Assembly: GCA_950295325.1 (NCBI GenBank) | Contig: OX485804.1 | Location: 49,290,001 to 49,354,000, forward strand | DNA length: 64,000 nucleotides | Reading direction: 5' to 3' | Source of the DNA: Polytrichum commune | Lineage: Eukaryota > Streptophyta > Polytrichopsida > Polytrichales > Polytrichaceae | In this document: positions 10,646-23,764 of the stretch, in pieces | Numbering within the stretch: position 1 is the stretch's first letter | How the letters are laid out: every line of letters begins with the position of its first letter | Translations under genes and position numbers: made by a program | Notes under the pieces: generated by a model | Told to the model about the DNA's origin: nothing | Seen by the model: the letters and a program-made list of their open reading frames with translations, nothing else | The model's database searches: none

Positions 10646-13600
10646 CTAGACATGAGGGAAAACAAATGGATGGGTGTGTAATTATTATCTAGGAGTAGGA
10701 TATGACTGCCATCCTTGAGGAGTTTTCTAACCAACTCATGAAGGTCAGTTTTAATGGCCACACCGGATTTAACACGAGGACAAATTATAGTCCCCGCAAA
10801 ACAATCTGCATGCACTTGATTTTGGTTCTCATTGCCTTCAATGTCACATGAACACCGAACTTTGAAGGGGCCTCAGTGAGTACCACAATAATGCTTTAGA
10901 TACTTGTAAGGTATGTGGTCTTATTGTGGACACTTTCATAGCATTACTCAGTTGTAGGCCGATGCACCATGGGGCTAGGAATTTGTTGGGCATTATGTCA
11001 CCTTTATTTTGGGGCTTTGTTATGAAATGAACATTTATTAGTTTGAGTGTTGCTCATAGCGTACCATTGTAACTGACAACTTGTTGACTACGGGCCATGT
11101 TTATCAAAACTGCTCCACATGAATAATGTAGTTTACAAAAGTTTATATTACTAAGCCAACAACCTACATGTTGCCTTGCTGGCGAGGGCCTCATGCAGTG
11201 CATATTATCTACACGACACATACTAGCCATGTATGCTATCGGAATATACTGGGATTGGCAACCTCTCATTGTGTGATCGTGTTATAGAAAGGGAGCAACA
11301 ATAAGCGGTTGAGTAATGTTATGTCCCACTCCAAATATTTATGGTTGTTGGATTGGCTCACAAAGCCAGCAATTGTAAATTCTGAAGAGTGTTATTTTAA
11401 ATTTTAGGATCAAAGTTGAGATACAAATGTAGTTATAAGAGGTCAAACCGAAGATTTTCTTTAGCATAACCAGTGCCTTAATTATAGGATGGCCTTTCTA
11501 CAACCAACCTTAAAAATGCCATCTCACATGAACCGGACTAAGGGTGGCCTTTCTCTCTTTACAACCAACATTGTTTGTGGAGTTGGTAGTGCCCTTAAAC
11601 CCCTAACTTCCCAAGCAACCATGTTTCTGATTAATGAATGATTTATTCCCTACATTAATCCCACATAAGCCATTCATCCATAATCAAAATGACCATAAAC
11701 ATCAAGCCAACATGGATATCTACCCATAGACACATGAGCTGTACCATTTGGAGATACTTAGAATGTGAGAAAAAAATGTCAAGGTGGGAAGTGGTCATGT
11801 TTTTGTTGTGTTGGGAGCTCATGTGAGGGTGTTGATCTCCAATCAATGGTTGCCACTCTAATGCAAATTTTACATGAACATCACTGAATCATGTTATTTT
11901 GGTAAAAGTGAGATTTCTTTGATGTTCATGTAAAAATGACCTTTGTGCTCACATCAACCGTTTAGTTTAACATTTCGACACTCTCAAATTTTTACGGAAT
12001 TCTTTGCATGTATGTGATTAGAAGAATGGGACAGTTTGCATACTCCAAATGCAAGGTGGTTAGCCTACAGTGGTTTGCACATTTTGGCATGAGAATTTGT
12101 GAAGATGGTCAACTTGTTGAGTTGTTCCCATCTAGTGGATCACACAAGCATTATGCTCATTTTCTAGGTGAATATGATTGGTCAAAGGCCTTTTTTGGGG
12201 GGGTTAAAACATGGCATTTCCTCGTGCATCCCTTCTTCAATTTTTATAATATAAAAATCCAAATGGTTATTCATGCTCATTTTTTTCCCTCAAAAAAACC
12301 CATCTCTCATATTTCAAGATCCTATAGATAAAGCCCATTTTGACCTCAAAAACTTTCCACGAAAATTCCACAACCAATATTGAGTAAAATGCACTCAAAA
12401 CAACCCATTCATAAGCTTGGGAAGTCAAAGGTTCACAGGGCCGCCTACCTTACATACCTCTGAAACTTTATCAATATAAAATAAATTCAATCAAGAAGTT
12501 GGAGAATATTTGATATTTTTTTCAATTATGTTTCAGTTCTATATGTTCACACACGTATAGTCCATCACGTTCTTTACACACATGACCAAGGATGTGAGAG
12601 AAAATGATTTAGGATTTCTTGTGGTCATGTTCAGCAGTTCAAAGCCCATGATCAAGAGAAATTCACACCGCTTTTTTTTTAAGCAAAAAAATCACAATGA
12701 CTATAAGTAGTCATTTAGAAACACATATTATATTCAAATATACATTTTTTCTAATATGATCACCTTCATTTTTCGCTGAGACAATTGGATTCTCTCGTTG
12801 CAAAATCCAAGTGATCACCAAGCATTATTCATTTCTGAACATGGAGGATTCCACGTCACTTTCTCATTCATTTATGACATGATGACCCATGATCACTTTT
12901 ATTGTCGATGGCCTCGTGTAAAATGAAGTGGCGTTGCCACTTATTTCAAGTAACCAATGAGAACTTTTAGAAAGCGGTGGTCATGGTCACCGGTCACTGG
13001 TCACTAGCGTAAACAAGCCCTTAACGGTCGCAATTTTCCAAGCTTTCATTATGTTGACATGTTTGCAAAAGGTTAGGCGTGTGAGATTCTACTGTCGAGA
13101 CACAAAAACCAGTTCCATGCATGGGACACTACTGCTTGATCGATGTTGAGGGTTGAACCCTCTAATAAGTGCTCCGAAGGACACACTGCTTGTGACAGGC
13201 TTGTGACAGGCACCCGATCTAAGTAAGTATAAGTTGCTCAGGAGCTGTGATGCATCAATTAATGTGCGGGAAATGATATTGACCCGACTTACTTTTATGT
13301 GCACATATACACATGTAATCCACAGGCAGGCTGCAGGCTAGGCAAGGATGACTCACGGCACTTCAAGAGCCTTCAATTAACTGCCCCATAAATGCCTGGG
13401 GCCACGCTGTCCTAAGCTGTCCTACACCTTAATCAACAAGCCATAACTAACCCACACTGATTGACGCCCACTTATTTGAACCTTAAAAATCTAGGCAGCC
13501 TTTATTGCATAAATCTTGAAAGGGGTGCAGTTTATATTATAGTTAGACATCAACATTGTTGTTCGGAAAGTACCGGAGCCGGACACCCGAGTTTCGCCTT

Positions 13601-13777
13601 AAGTCGCACCTTAATAGTGATGAGGACCTTTTTTTGTCCACGGCCTTGGCCATAAACGTCCCTCGGATCTTGCCAAAACATAAGAGTTTGGCAATTATCA
13701 AACCCCCCCCCCCCCTTCCTTTACCCCTTCTTTCATACGTATTATGTAATTTAATGAAATCGTCTATTGTCTCCCTA
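10646..13777. other. intergenic, mostly unrecognised
   Basis: No gene or complete element was identified. 11340-11460 is distantly similar to 39790-39930 and 52390-52530 (a dispersed repeat). A C13 run lies at 13703-13715. Open frames here are short and lack any family signature. Confidence 0.45.
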
Positions 13778-14096
13778 CACCGTTTATGGTATGTAGTGTC
13801 ACATGCACAATAGTTGTCACTTACCCTGTTTTAAAGCACATGCTTACGTTACACTAATGACTAACAACTTGATCATTAGTGTCATCTCATGACACTTGGT
13901 GTTCAAGTGCACTTGCATACTAACATGTACATCCATGACACTTGCCATTAGTATGTTCAATAATATCTTTCCTCTGCATATTAAAATGTAAAACTATCAT
14001 ATTGGCAATCAATGTACGTGACACTTTAAGACCTTTAGGCATCTACTTTAGGCCCTTCACAAATACTACTCATGGCAATAAATACCATAATTGGTG
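13778..14096. mobile_element. TA-type MITE, 319 bp
   Basis: Left end CACCGTTTATGGTATGTAG pairs with the right end (complement CACCAATTATGGTATTTAT), flanked by TA at 13776-13777 and 14097-14098. The same family as the nested copy at 60366. Confidence 0.65.
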
Positions 14097-14191
14097 TAGT
14101 ACATATGTAGTATCTAAATGACACAATCATTTTACATGACATGACCAAAATGACACAAAAACATGTCATTTTGGTCATTTCATGTTAAATG

Positions 14192-14822
14192 GCCACGGGT
14201 GGGGCACTCTATAGGATTTTTGTGCATCACGTGCAGCGGAAGGGTATTTGTTTAGGGGCTATTTACTTCCAAGGCATGAACTAAAGGTTCCCTATAATTA
14301 CTTAATTCTCAAAAATGACCTATTTGTTTACGCCCTACCATTAGTTATACTTCCCATGCCAATGCAATCTATTATAGTCTATATTCCTTTTTAAGAATAT
14401 GAAGTAATCATAGTCCTTGCAAAAAAAACCCATGTCCATACATACTATTGCAAACACAGTTGCATACAAGCCAATGCAAAAAACTAAAAAGCTTGTGCTC
14501 GAGGGTCATATTACATAACACAACAACATGTTTTTCCACCTACGTCGAACATGTTTTTCACCCTTCCAATGTGCAACATGCTTACAAACATATCATACTG
14601 AACATATACCCTAGGATCCTAAGATTCAACCCTTATATTAATTCTACTAAAAATTAATGGCCCACATTTTCTACTTATCTATTTTATTGGTAATGGGATT
14701 GTCTATTTTAATGAACCCTCCATTATCTGGAATTTCATTATAACATTTCTTTCAAATGAATATGATCCTCCCTATATTATGTTGCACGTCATTTGTGAAA
14801 TTTACTAAGTGCCCTACCCAAG
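14192..14822. mobile_element. hAT-like MITE, third and most diverged copy
   Basis: Begins near CACGGGTGGGGCACTCTA and ends with complementary TAAGTGCCCTACCC. The interior matches the copies at 30301 and 32032 (for example the 'gcaccacgtgcggc'-type block near the left end). Flanking octamers TAAATGGC and TAATTGGT are a degraded 8-bp duplication. Confidence 0.65.
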
Positions 14823-15185
14823 TAATTGGTTGTGTCATGTAGCCACTACTTTTGTTCTAGCACCTCCACAAGCTTGATTTTGAGATTGCATGGGAATTGC
14901 ATGTATGGAGTGTTCACATCTTCAAAATCATTTTCGCAATTTCATCATTTTAGATTCATATTAGGGTTACAAGTGTCCACCAAGCTATAATACTTGTAAT
15001 GTAAGCCGATCTTCTCAAATTTCTTACAAAAACAAAAAAAAACAAAAAAAGTTTATTATGATTAATGATTAAAGTTAATACTTTTAAAGTCATTATGTCA
15101 AGACATTTACTTTTTGTATTGGTTTTCAATGAAAGGTGCACCCCTATGTACAAGAAGTTTATAGAGTAAAACAAATGTATATGTA
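14823..15185. other. intergenic, nothing recognised
   Basis: AT-rich with several A runs near 15029-15050; no supported feature. Confidence 0.5.
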
Positions 15186-15778
15186 CTAACAACAAGCTAG
15201 ACAATGGACTCATGTATTTATACTAAAATTTTCATCAATTCGATAAATGTCTCCACTACGTATACAAAATATAAATCATGAATTAAATATTTCTTTATTA
15301 TGTGTAAAATCCATGTTCACTTTCTAATGAGAAAGTCAATGAACATCTTTCCATCCATAGAATGTAACCCAACGATTGCATCAAACAAACAAAGATAAGA
15401 GCATAATAATCTAGGCATAATTTGGAGAGCAAAACTTAAGGGAGCCCATGAGCACACCAAGAGCCTCTACCTTGTCCTATAATTAAACCCTAACAAGAAT
15501 GGGTAAGGGAATTATTAAGGACTATTATTATATAACAACAATGGATGAATATGTGAATTAGACGAAACTAACACGTCTATTGTCAAAAATTTCTCTAAAC
15601 TTTAGGGTCCCCTTTTGTACATATGCATGCCTTTACTTCAAAATATTAATAACCTCTTCAGAGAAAATGAATACCTCTCCCTTATGTACAATATGTACAC
15701 TAATGCCTCAAACAATACCCCTTCTGATGCTCACGTTAGTTTGTACATGGTATGAAGTGTCCACCCCCCTAGGGCAAA
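15186..15778 (+). repeat. 590-bp direct repeat, copy 2
   Basis: The partner of 8576-9165, in the same orientation. No polypurine tract lies just upstream, which argues against it being a 3' LTR. Confidence 0.6.
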
Positions 15779-16978
15779 TGATTTTGGTCAATCATCAAGA
15801 TTGAATCCTTGGGTAATGTCTTTTGAGTGTCTGCAAAGAGTTAAGGTTTAGTTCATTACGCTTTGCGATAATCCCATAATGAATTTGACTTAGCTTACAA
15901 CCATGAGCAAAGTCTTGAAAAAATATAGTCACCACCTTCCATTTAGGTAGATCTCTTGAAGTTATATCACAAGTCTCCAACATACGTTAATACAATAACA
16001 ATGCATAAACAAATTAGGCTATAACCTCAGTTGCATGCATTAGTTGAATTGGTATGTAAGCAATATGCATTGGGTAAAGTCTTATGCGAATACAACAAAG
16101 TCTTCTTTTCTTTAGGTAATGTCCTTTTGAAACATTTAAATGTTGAGATAACTCTTCAACACCTAAGCTAAGATATGCCCCAAAATTTAGTGTTTTGGAC
16201 CAACGTTGATGTTTAGGTTCTTAAGTCCAAACAAAAAGGTGTTTCCAAGAAGTGAAATTATGATTTCACCAAAAGAAGAGGAGTCACGATTTGTTGCAAT
16301 ATTTGTAACCAATGTAAGCATTGGTGCGGCTTCCTATAAAATAAAGTATATGTGGACCTTAAGCAGGCACTCTTCTTAATCCGGCACCTATATTGGGGTG
16401 GTGTATGGAATGACTTGTGATAAGAACAAACACCGGAATGATATGTATTATGGCCATGTTAGACTACGTGGTGAAAATATATACACCATTCTAGGTGTCT
16501 TGCACCTATATTGCAAGGGAGGTCATGATGGTCTCTTGCTAACGAGGTGAGTGGCTTTGATTCATGGTTATTGTTCTTGGTGGGTTAGTTAGGTTTGTCA
16601 ACTATCACACATGGTCCGGTCGTTTGCATGAGTCCCCTCTTCTTCCTTCTTTCCTACATCCGGCTTGAGGTACTTGAGGTGTGTTGTGAGGTGTATATAT
16701 AGTTATTTATCAATTGAAAATTGCTATTTAACGCCACCCGTAAAATAATTTCAAAAATTGGAGGTGGAATGGCCCCACTATATAAACATGCAGTAACAAC
16801 GTGAGTCAACAAATGTGTAAGGTACGCAAGCCTTATCCAATTATTTATCTTTATCGGACACCTATATTTGAATAGACTGTAGTGTGTGAATATGTAAGAT
16901 CTAAGAATGGAACCCAATAAGACATGTGTTAAAAAAAAGATTGGTTTGCACGCTTAAAATTTATGAACCATTTTAGAC
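15779..16978. other. intergenic with diverged dispersed repeats
   Basis: Repeat-like text around 16330-16500 shares short blocks with the high-copy family. No gene was seen. Confidence 0.4.
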
Positions 16979-16981
16979 TCA

Positions 16982-17480
16982 GGGCTACTTCACACACAAG
17001 ATTGAGAGCCCGTGACCATTACACTTCAAGCACTCTCATTGGTGGAAAAGGCAGAGCCAATCCAATCTACTTCACACACTATGCTTGACGGACCAACGGA
17101 GTATGTGAATGCAAGATGGATGTAAAGTCTACATGGATTCCTATACGGCATTGAATGGATCATGTTTCATGGTCACTTGGATTATTTTCAAAAACCACCT
17201 CTTGGAGGTAGGCCTAACACAAAACCGGGAGACCATGGCACTCCAAATTCTCACAACCGGTGATTTATTCTATTTCATCATGCGTGAATACCCGCATGAA
17301 TAGAAATTCATTGAAAAAGCATTTGGTTGAGGTCCCAGTCACTATGACTTCACACTACACTTGAGGGTCCGGGACCACACTACATGATTTTGGAGGTGCC
17401 TTGGGACGGCCTATGGACACTCTCTTTCGGGCTCTCACAGTCTCATGGTCACGGCTCTTGGCTCGTGTGTGAAGTGGCCC
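16982..17480 (-). mobile_element. 500-bp GGGCCACTTCACAC MITE, copy A
   Basis: Terminal repeats GGGCTACTTCACACACAAG and, on the complement, GGGCCACTTCACACACGAG. TCA on both sides (16979-16981, 17481-17483) is the 3-bp target duplication. Internally it matches copies at 22871 and 40938 in reverse. Target and ends fit PIF/Harbinger-like elements. It carries a 64-codon frame (17109-17303) conserved in copy B but broken in copy C, so probably not a gene. Confidence 0.85.
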
Positions 17481-17483
17481 TCA

Positions 17484-17964
17484 ATACACACTGCAATTTC
17501 GATAACCATAACTAAATCAAGGGAAATCCAATCCCCACCGATGCTACTTTATCGTAGAGTTTGCTATGTAGTGCACCGCGAGTTCTAATTAAGTTATGTG
17601 TAAGGAAACTCAAGTCGGTAGATGTCGAATAACATGAATAACAACCCTAATAATATCCGCTTGCCTTAGGCACGGATGGAAAGGACGCGACGTTCAAAGC
17701 TTGGCAAGTCCTCTCTATCTATCTATCTATCAAGGCAGAGCAATTCATCCCCAAAATGTCGGTTGGGACATCTGGTGACTGGGGAACTGACAACACTTAT
17801 AATGTCAACCCTTTTGCTTCCCACCACTGGCACAAGTGCAAGAGGCAATAAAAATAAAATAATTCACGTGGTTAGGGGGCCCTGACAGCCCGATTCGACA
17901 CATAGGAATTGGGAAATTGGGAATTGGCAAGGTAAGTGAACATAAGTACGCTTCATGTGGTGTC
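17484..17964. other. intergenic with a short (TCTA) repeat
   Basis: Includes a TCTA microsatellite near 17715-17732 and a fragment (17490-17580) resembling the 275-bp repeat unit in reverse. Confidence 0.4.
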
Positions 17965-19195
17965 AAGGCACCACATGAGCCGCAACGCCCAAGATGGCAC
18001 AAACTTCAAAACCCTTTTTCGATCGCCATGGGTTAAGGTACGTGGGTGTTATTTGGTTAGTCTTTCTTGTTCTTCGTCTTTTATTGTCCGGATTCGCGTC
18101 TTGGGATTTGTGTCGTATTAGGTTATTAGCATCACCACCCATCCCACAAAATGCAGGGTGGATCATCCTCACAATAAGTTCAAGTCATCCGGTTTGCAAG
18201 CTGAGTGACCCACCCATGACTTGTATATAAGGTGATAAAACAAGGAAGAAACAAAAGCAAGATGAATCTCATTGGCACCTTGGAAATCGGAGAGGAATAT
18301 GGAGTTTGTCCTTTGTTGTTTAGGGGGCTCCTTTTTTGTTTTGGGGGCGGAGCTCCGACCCCCAAAATGACCCCAATTTGCAAGCCAACCTCAACTTCCA
18401 AGCCGGCCCTACCAACAAATCATCCATTTTGCAGGATGGGTGGGGCACTTTTGCAAGCCGCCTCTCACAATATAAGTTGAGGTCATCCGTTTTTGAGGAT
18501 GGGTGGTGATGCCTTAGCAAATTCTACGATGAAACACCATCGAAAACCCAGATTGAAAATTGGGCCTTCCTTGATTGGGTTACGGTTATTGAAAGTGCAT
18601 GTTTGTTGATTCCTTAACTAAATACCACATGAGTTGTAATTGTCCAAGATGACACAAACTTTTCCCCGTGGAGCTGACATAACCCTTCTTCGATCGCCAC
18701 GGGTAAAGGTACGCATGTGTTATTTGGTTAGTTTTTCTAGTTCTCCATCTTTTATTGTCCATATTTGCGTTTTTGGATTCGTGTTGTATTAGCAAATTCT
18801 ATGATGAAACACTAGCGAAAACCCAGATTGAAAATTGGGCCTTCCTTGATTGGGTTACGATGATTGGAAGTGTATGTTTGTTGATCCCTTAACTAAATAC
18901 CACATGAGCCGCAATTGTCCAAGATGACACAAACTTCCACCCGTGGAGCTGACAAAACCCTTCTTTGATCGCTGCGGGTACAAGTACATAGGTGTTATTT
19001 GGTTAGTTTTTCTTGTTCTCCATCTTCTATTGCCCGGATTTGCTTCTTTGGATTTTTGTTTTATTAACCAAATCTATGAAACACCATATAAAATATTTAA
19101 AAAAAAACCAAATTGAAAATTGGGCCTTTCTTGATTTGGTTATGATTATTGGAAGTGCATGTTTTTTGATTCTGTAACTAATTACGTCGGTCCTC
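17965..19195 (+). repeat. 275-bp tandem repeat array, interrupted by a MITE
   Basis: Units start at 18516, 18791 and 19066, exactly 275 bp apart; a partial unit (17965-18120) precedes the MITE at 18121-18513. The last unit decays after about 130 bp. Shared blocks include 'cccagattgaaaattgggcc' and 'gtgttatttggttagttttt'. No reading frame runs through the units. Confidence 0.8.
18121..18513. mobile_element. GGCATCACCACCCATCC MITE within the tandem array
   Basis: Inverted ends (left GCATCACCACCCATCC, right complement GGCATCACCACCCATCC) are flanked by TTA (18118-18120, 18514-18516). The neighbouring unit reads 'gtattagcaaattc' without the insert. The TTA target fits PIF/Harbinger. Related to the element at 42084. 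Confidence 0.75.
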
Positions 19196-19199
19196 CCAG

Positions 19200-20230
19200 T
19201 TGTGTTCACTTTTGAGTGTAGATTAGTTATAAAGAATTTTGAAACGTGGTCCAATTTTCTTTAAACAAGTGTTTTTATGGTGTTTGTCCTTTGATCCTCG
19301 CTTGACCACAAATTGATCAGATTTAGGTGGCCGTATTCAGAAAACATAACTGAATACACCCCCTTACCTTGAAGAAAATTCTCAAGGGTGCATCATCGCC
19401 CCAATTGAAGATTGTGCAAGGCAACATGCTTGTAGTGCACAAAAAGTTGGAGGATGTAAGGTTACAGGTAGATGTTTGGTCCCCATTGTCATATGTTTGT
19501 AATTAGTTTTTTTTTTTCTCTATTCAATGTGACATGTTGTGCACAAATCCAAGATGAAAATTAAGTTTTGGCATTCATAGCGCTGACTCAAATAACAACT
19601 TATGGTATATCTATATTGTTTTGGTGGAGAGTTTGATGATTATTGGAGGCCTCAGATGAAGAGCCCTCATGTCCATGTGCATGTTGGCTAGAATGCATGA
19701 AAGTTAATTCATTAGTATTGATACTCCTCTCCCATGTCCAAAGTGTCAACAAAAGGAGCAAAAACAAGGGATCCATGGCATGACAAGTAATAAAGTATGG
19801 CATGCTCACATGGCTCAAATGCATACTTGTGATTGCACTATAATAATGCAAAGGAGAAGTCTTATTAAAGAAGGTTGCTATCTTAAGCATTTTAGCGTTG
19901 CAGTGGCTACACTACTTGACACTTGTCTTCTCATTTTCATGGCTTGCTTGAGTGTTGTGGTGATTAACCTCAATCATTTCCCCATGCTTACTACATGCAA
20001 CTATCCACATGCCTATATAAGTTCACTTACAACTGCACCCCCCCCCCTAGTGAGTAAATTAGATGATTAGCCATTAAACGCCAAGGAATCATACTGAGCT
20101 TCTAAAATGTTGTTTATAGGGTGGTAGGGTAGGGAACAATACCCAACGCCTAGGGATGGACGTAATTTTTTGGTCCTTCCCAACCATTTCTGTTTCTGGA
20201 ATGACTCTAGAAGTCATAAATCATTTTATC
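19200..20230. other. intergenic, nothing recognised
   Basis: Contains a fragment of the high-copy dispersed repeat near 19205-19330. Open frames on both strands near 19600-20070 have no family signature. Confidence 0.4.
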
Positions 20231-21061
20231 TTAACCCCTAAGTGCCCGAGCAACCATATATGGTTGACCAAAAATTTCGGCTCGTTTGTGTGTGGGCAGG
20301 TAAATTCCTTTGACCGCGTAAATTTTTTTGGCGGGCAATATGGAAGGGCAACTTTTGGATTGAGGCATTTTTGACCAAAAAGAGTAAATATTCGATTTTA
20401 GAGAGGGTCGCAAAGGCATATATGTCCGTGATATAGGGAATGGGTGGAGAAAGTGCTTTACTATTTCCCCAATGTTTCAGCTAATTGGACTATTGTACTT
20501 GTTTTTGACATCCAAAGAGTTCTCATTATTCATTTCTTTTGAAAATTGTCATAGTGGAAAGAGTAAAAAAATTCCATATTTTTTACCGTTGAATAATAGT
20601 ATTCACAATTACCAATGTGAGGTAATTTGCAATATCAAATCATCAAGTGTTAAAATAAAGAAAATGCATTTCAAGAATTGCAAGGAGGATTGCGAAATGA
20701 TTGGGATAGCTCTATATGCATACATAGGGTCTTTGGAATCACATTTTCGTATTCTTTCACATGTTGGAGTTGTTCGTGTCACCTCAAACTCCTAAAAACA
20801 CTTATGAGCAAATCATACCAACATTGTGGGGAGGGGCGGCATACAAAAAAAAGAATGTATACATTTCTCTTGTTTGAATCTCACAATGCAATCTCAGTCT
20901 CAAAATTGGTATGCATACTAATAAACAAGTTCTTTAAACATCTATACGGTTAGATTTTGGATAAAAGACAAATTCCTCCATTGGGGATTGTATTAAAGCT
21001 ATGCACATATTTCTTAGGAAAAGTGCATTCCGAAAGGCTTGGGCACTTAGGGGTTAAATCA
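20231..21061. mobile_element. possible DNA transposon with TTAACCCCTAAGTGCCC ends
   Basis: TTAACCCCTAAGTGCCCGAGC at 20231 is the inverted partner of the sequence ending at 21061 (complement TTAACCCCTAAGTGCCCAAGC), 831 bp apart. ATC precedes and follows the pair. No transposase frame was found between them. Confidence 0.55.
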
Positions 21062-22493
21062 TCTCACTCTTCCAAAAACACATTGGTCCTTTGAAGGTTG
21101 AATGAAGTAATGCTTGGGGGAGGGATGGGGGAAGCATTGGTCATAGATATATAGGTGAGTCCAAAGATAGGATGTCATTTTATTGTTGGGATGTGAAAAA
21201 AATGAAGATTTCTAAGTAGCATATGTTCACCAAGGTCCATAATTTATAATCAACTATATTCATACATTATTCCTATGATATTTGGAATATTTAAGGAATA
21301 ATTATATGTTAAGGTTATTACTTAAAGCCCCTCCCCTCCCCCCCAAAAAAACTCCTTTGGACACACCTAGTTGCCAAAAATACACAAAGTGTGACCCTGG
21401 AACTTGTGACCAATAGGAGATGCTCCTCCGCTTGACTCTAGTGGCCATGTGCTATTACACCCTCATCTCACAATGTTCATTATTTAAATTATGAGGTTCT
21501 ATTTAATACATGAGTAATTGATCCAAAAAAATACATGAAAATAAGTGTGTATAAGGTATGTGTGTCTTATGTAGTCAACGGTCTTATGCAACTAGTTGGA
21601 TTGCAAGGGTGCTAATTGGAATTGAAGGATAGTTATGTTCGCTAGACCATTGAATATATGCATATCACATGCGAACATGCCATTCTAGGCATGCAATCAA
21701 AGCTCCTCTAATGAAGTTTGAATGGGGCACTTGATGAAACATGAGCTTTTATTTGGTAGACATGGGTATTCTTTTGTGTCCATGTTGGGACCACTTCCCT
21801 ATGCCATATTACAAGTGGCTCGCAAGCAAACCTCCAAACACAACACATGCTTATTTGTATGTGGCAAAGTTTCTTAAAACACCACTTCATTTAATCTCGA
21901 CTTTGAGTAGAAATTCCAAAAGCATACAAACTCTTATTGTAAATTTCTCATCCACACGCTTCTTCGTTCAAAACAACTTACATAAATGGGAACTTCAACT
22001 AGCTTCTTAAGAGGCCAACGAGGAAAAGTAAATGATGCTAAAATCAACACCCTCAAATTTAACGCAATAAGGACATGTTGATTTTGAGAACGTCCACCAT
22101 CTTAACAACAACCTCCCATGTTAGTTTTGAGTCATATACCTTAAAAAACTCTATACACCATTCTAACTTTTTACATACAAAATTCATATAAGACATGTTT
22201 TGGTGCATTGGAATCCCCTGTCAATTGCTAATAAGAATCATTACACAAATTTGATAGTAATAGTTATCTATGCCCAATGCTTGAAATGACAATTTGAGCA
22301 CCCCCGGGGGTTGGAAAATGCGCCTTTTGGAAACGGAAGGTTGACTTGAGACAACAATTTCCAAACTTGTGTATCTTCAACAACAAAGTCAAAATACGAT
22401 ATGCAATTGTCCATCATTCAAATAGGTACATACATCTTTGAGTGTTTCGACCATATCATGTGTTTGCATGCACATATGGGATAAGGCAATCAT
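21062..22493. other. intergenic, diverged repeats only
   Basis: 22030-22200 resembles in reverse the repeat at 38560 and 51400 (block 'gagaacgtccaccat'). Otherwise nothing recognised. Confidence 0.4.
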
Positions 22494-22495
22494 TA

Positions 22496-23361
22496 CACTA
22501 TATTTTGTATTTAGTGTCATATGGTATTTTATGTGGAACTTTTCTAAGGACACCTCTTATGAATAATTTCACAAGTACTGTCATCTTTACAAGTACCAAA
22601 CTTACTTTTAGTTCATCTACTTTTGGGATATTCTACATCCTAACATTTATGTAATGAAATATTGTCATGGGTGATTGAGATTTTAGATGAGAAATCACTT
22701 AGTAAGTGACAATATTCACAACATTGTAAAATCTAGAATGCCCACAACAATTTACAAGGAATGACAAAGAATGTTAGGTTTACATTTAGAGTTGGTGACA
22801 CTACACGGGCGGTTTTACAATCAGTCTCAAGCAAGACAAATAGAATTGGCGACACTAAATATAATATTGAGGGCCACTTCACACACGAGCCAAGAGATGT
22901 GACCATGGGACCGTGAGAGCCCAAAAGAAAGCCGTCCCAACACACCTCCAAAATCATGTACTGTGGTCACATATCCTCAAATGTAGTGTGAAGTCATATG
23001 TGACCAAGCCCTCAACCAATATTTCAATGAATTTCTATTCATGTGGGTCCTCACACATGATAAAATAGAATAAATCAATGGTTGTGCGCGTCCGAAGTGC
23101 CATGGTCTCCCAGTTTTGTGTTAGGCCTACCTCCAAAAGATGGTTTTTGAAAATAGTGCAAGTGACCATGAAACATGATCCATTCAATGCCATGTAGGAA
23201 TCCATGTAGACTTTACATCCATCTTGCATTCACATACTCCGTTGGCCCCTCAAGCGTAGTGTGAAGCGACCTTGGACCGGCTCCTCCTTTTCCACCAATG
23301 AGAGTGCTTGAAGTGTAATGGTCACGGGCTCTCGGTCTCATGTGTGAAGTGGCCCTTAGTG
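22496..23361. mobile_element. TA-type MITE of the 9246 family, split by a second MITE
   Basis: The left part (22496-22867) follows 9246-9619 closely, for example 'tgaaatattgtcatgg' and 'ttacaaggaatgacaaa'. Its last bases, TAGTG then TA, lie beyond the insert at 23357-23363. The insertion is in its right terminal repeat. Confidence 0.75.
22871..23355 (+). mobile_element. 500-bp GGGCCACTTCACAC MITE, copy B, nested
   Basis: Ends GGGCCACTTCACACACGAG and its complement. Flanking TGA (22868-22870) and TTA (23356-23358) represent a TTA duplication with one change, as shown by the uninterrupted right end of the related element at 9619. 485 bp. Confidence 0.8.
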
Positions 23362-23764
23362 TAGCAATCTATGCAGTTGCCATGGTATATGACGGTTTTG
23401 TTCAAGTAAGGCCTATGAGCCGACTTTATTTCAAGGCATTGATATTGCTCCAAGATTATTCCAAGGCAATAATACATTGTATGGTTTATTTGGCTTCCAC
23501 GTGCTTAGGTGGAGAGATAATCTTCTAAGTCTATTTGTAGGAAGCTTGAGTGATAACCCTTATTAAAAGAAAAAAGAAATTTGGAAACGAGCATGACAAG
23601 TAGGAGTTAGGAGGAGGTTTTTGAAAAAGTGAGTGCACCACTTTTTGGTCACTTGAGACATGGGGATTAAGTAAGGGCATAAGTAAGGGTTATAACCATG
23701 TGGAAATGAGACATGTTGGTCAAGGTTAAACTCAAGGTCTAGAGCTACATAGAGGGAAGGTCTA

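Noticed and set aside
8576-15778. A complete LTR retrotransposon between the 590-bp direct repeats
   Set aside because: No primer site, polypurine tract, coding remains or TG...CA ends were seen.
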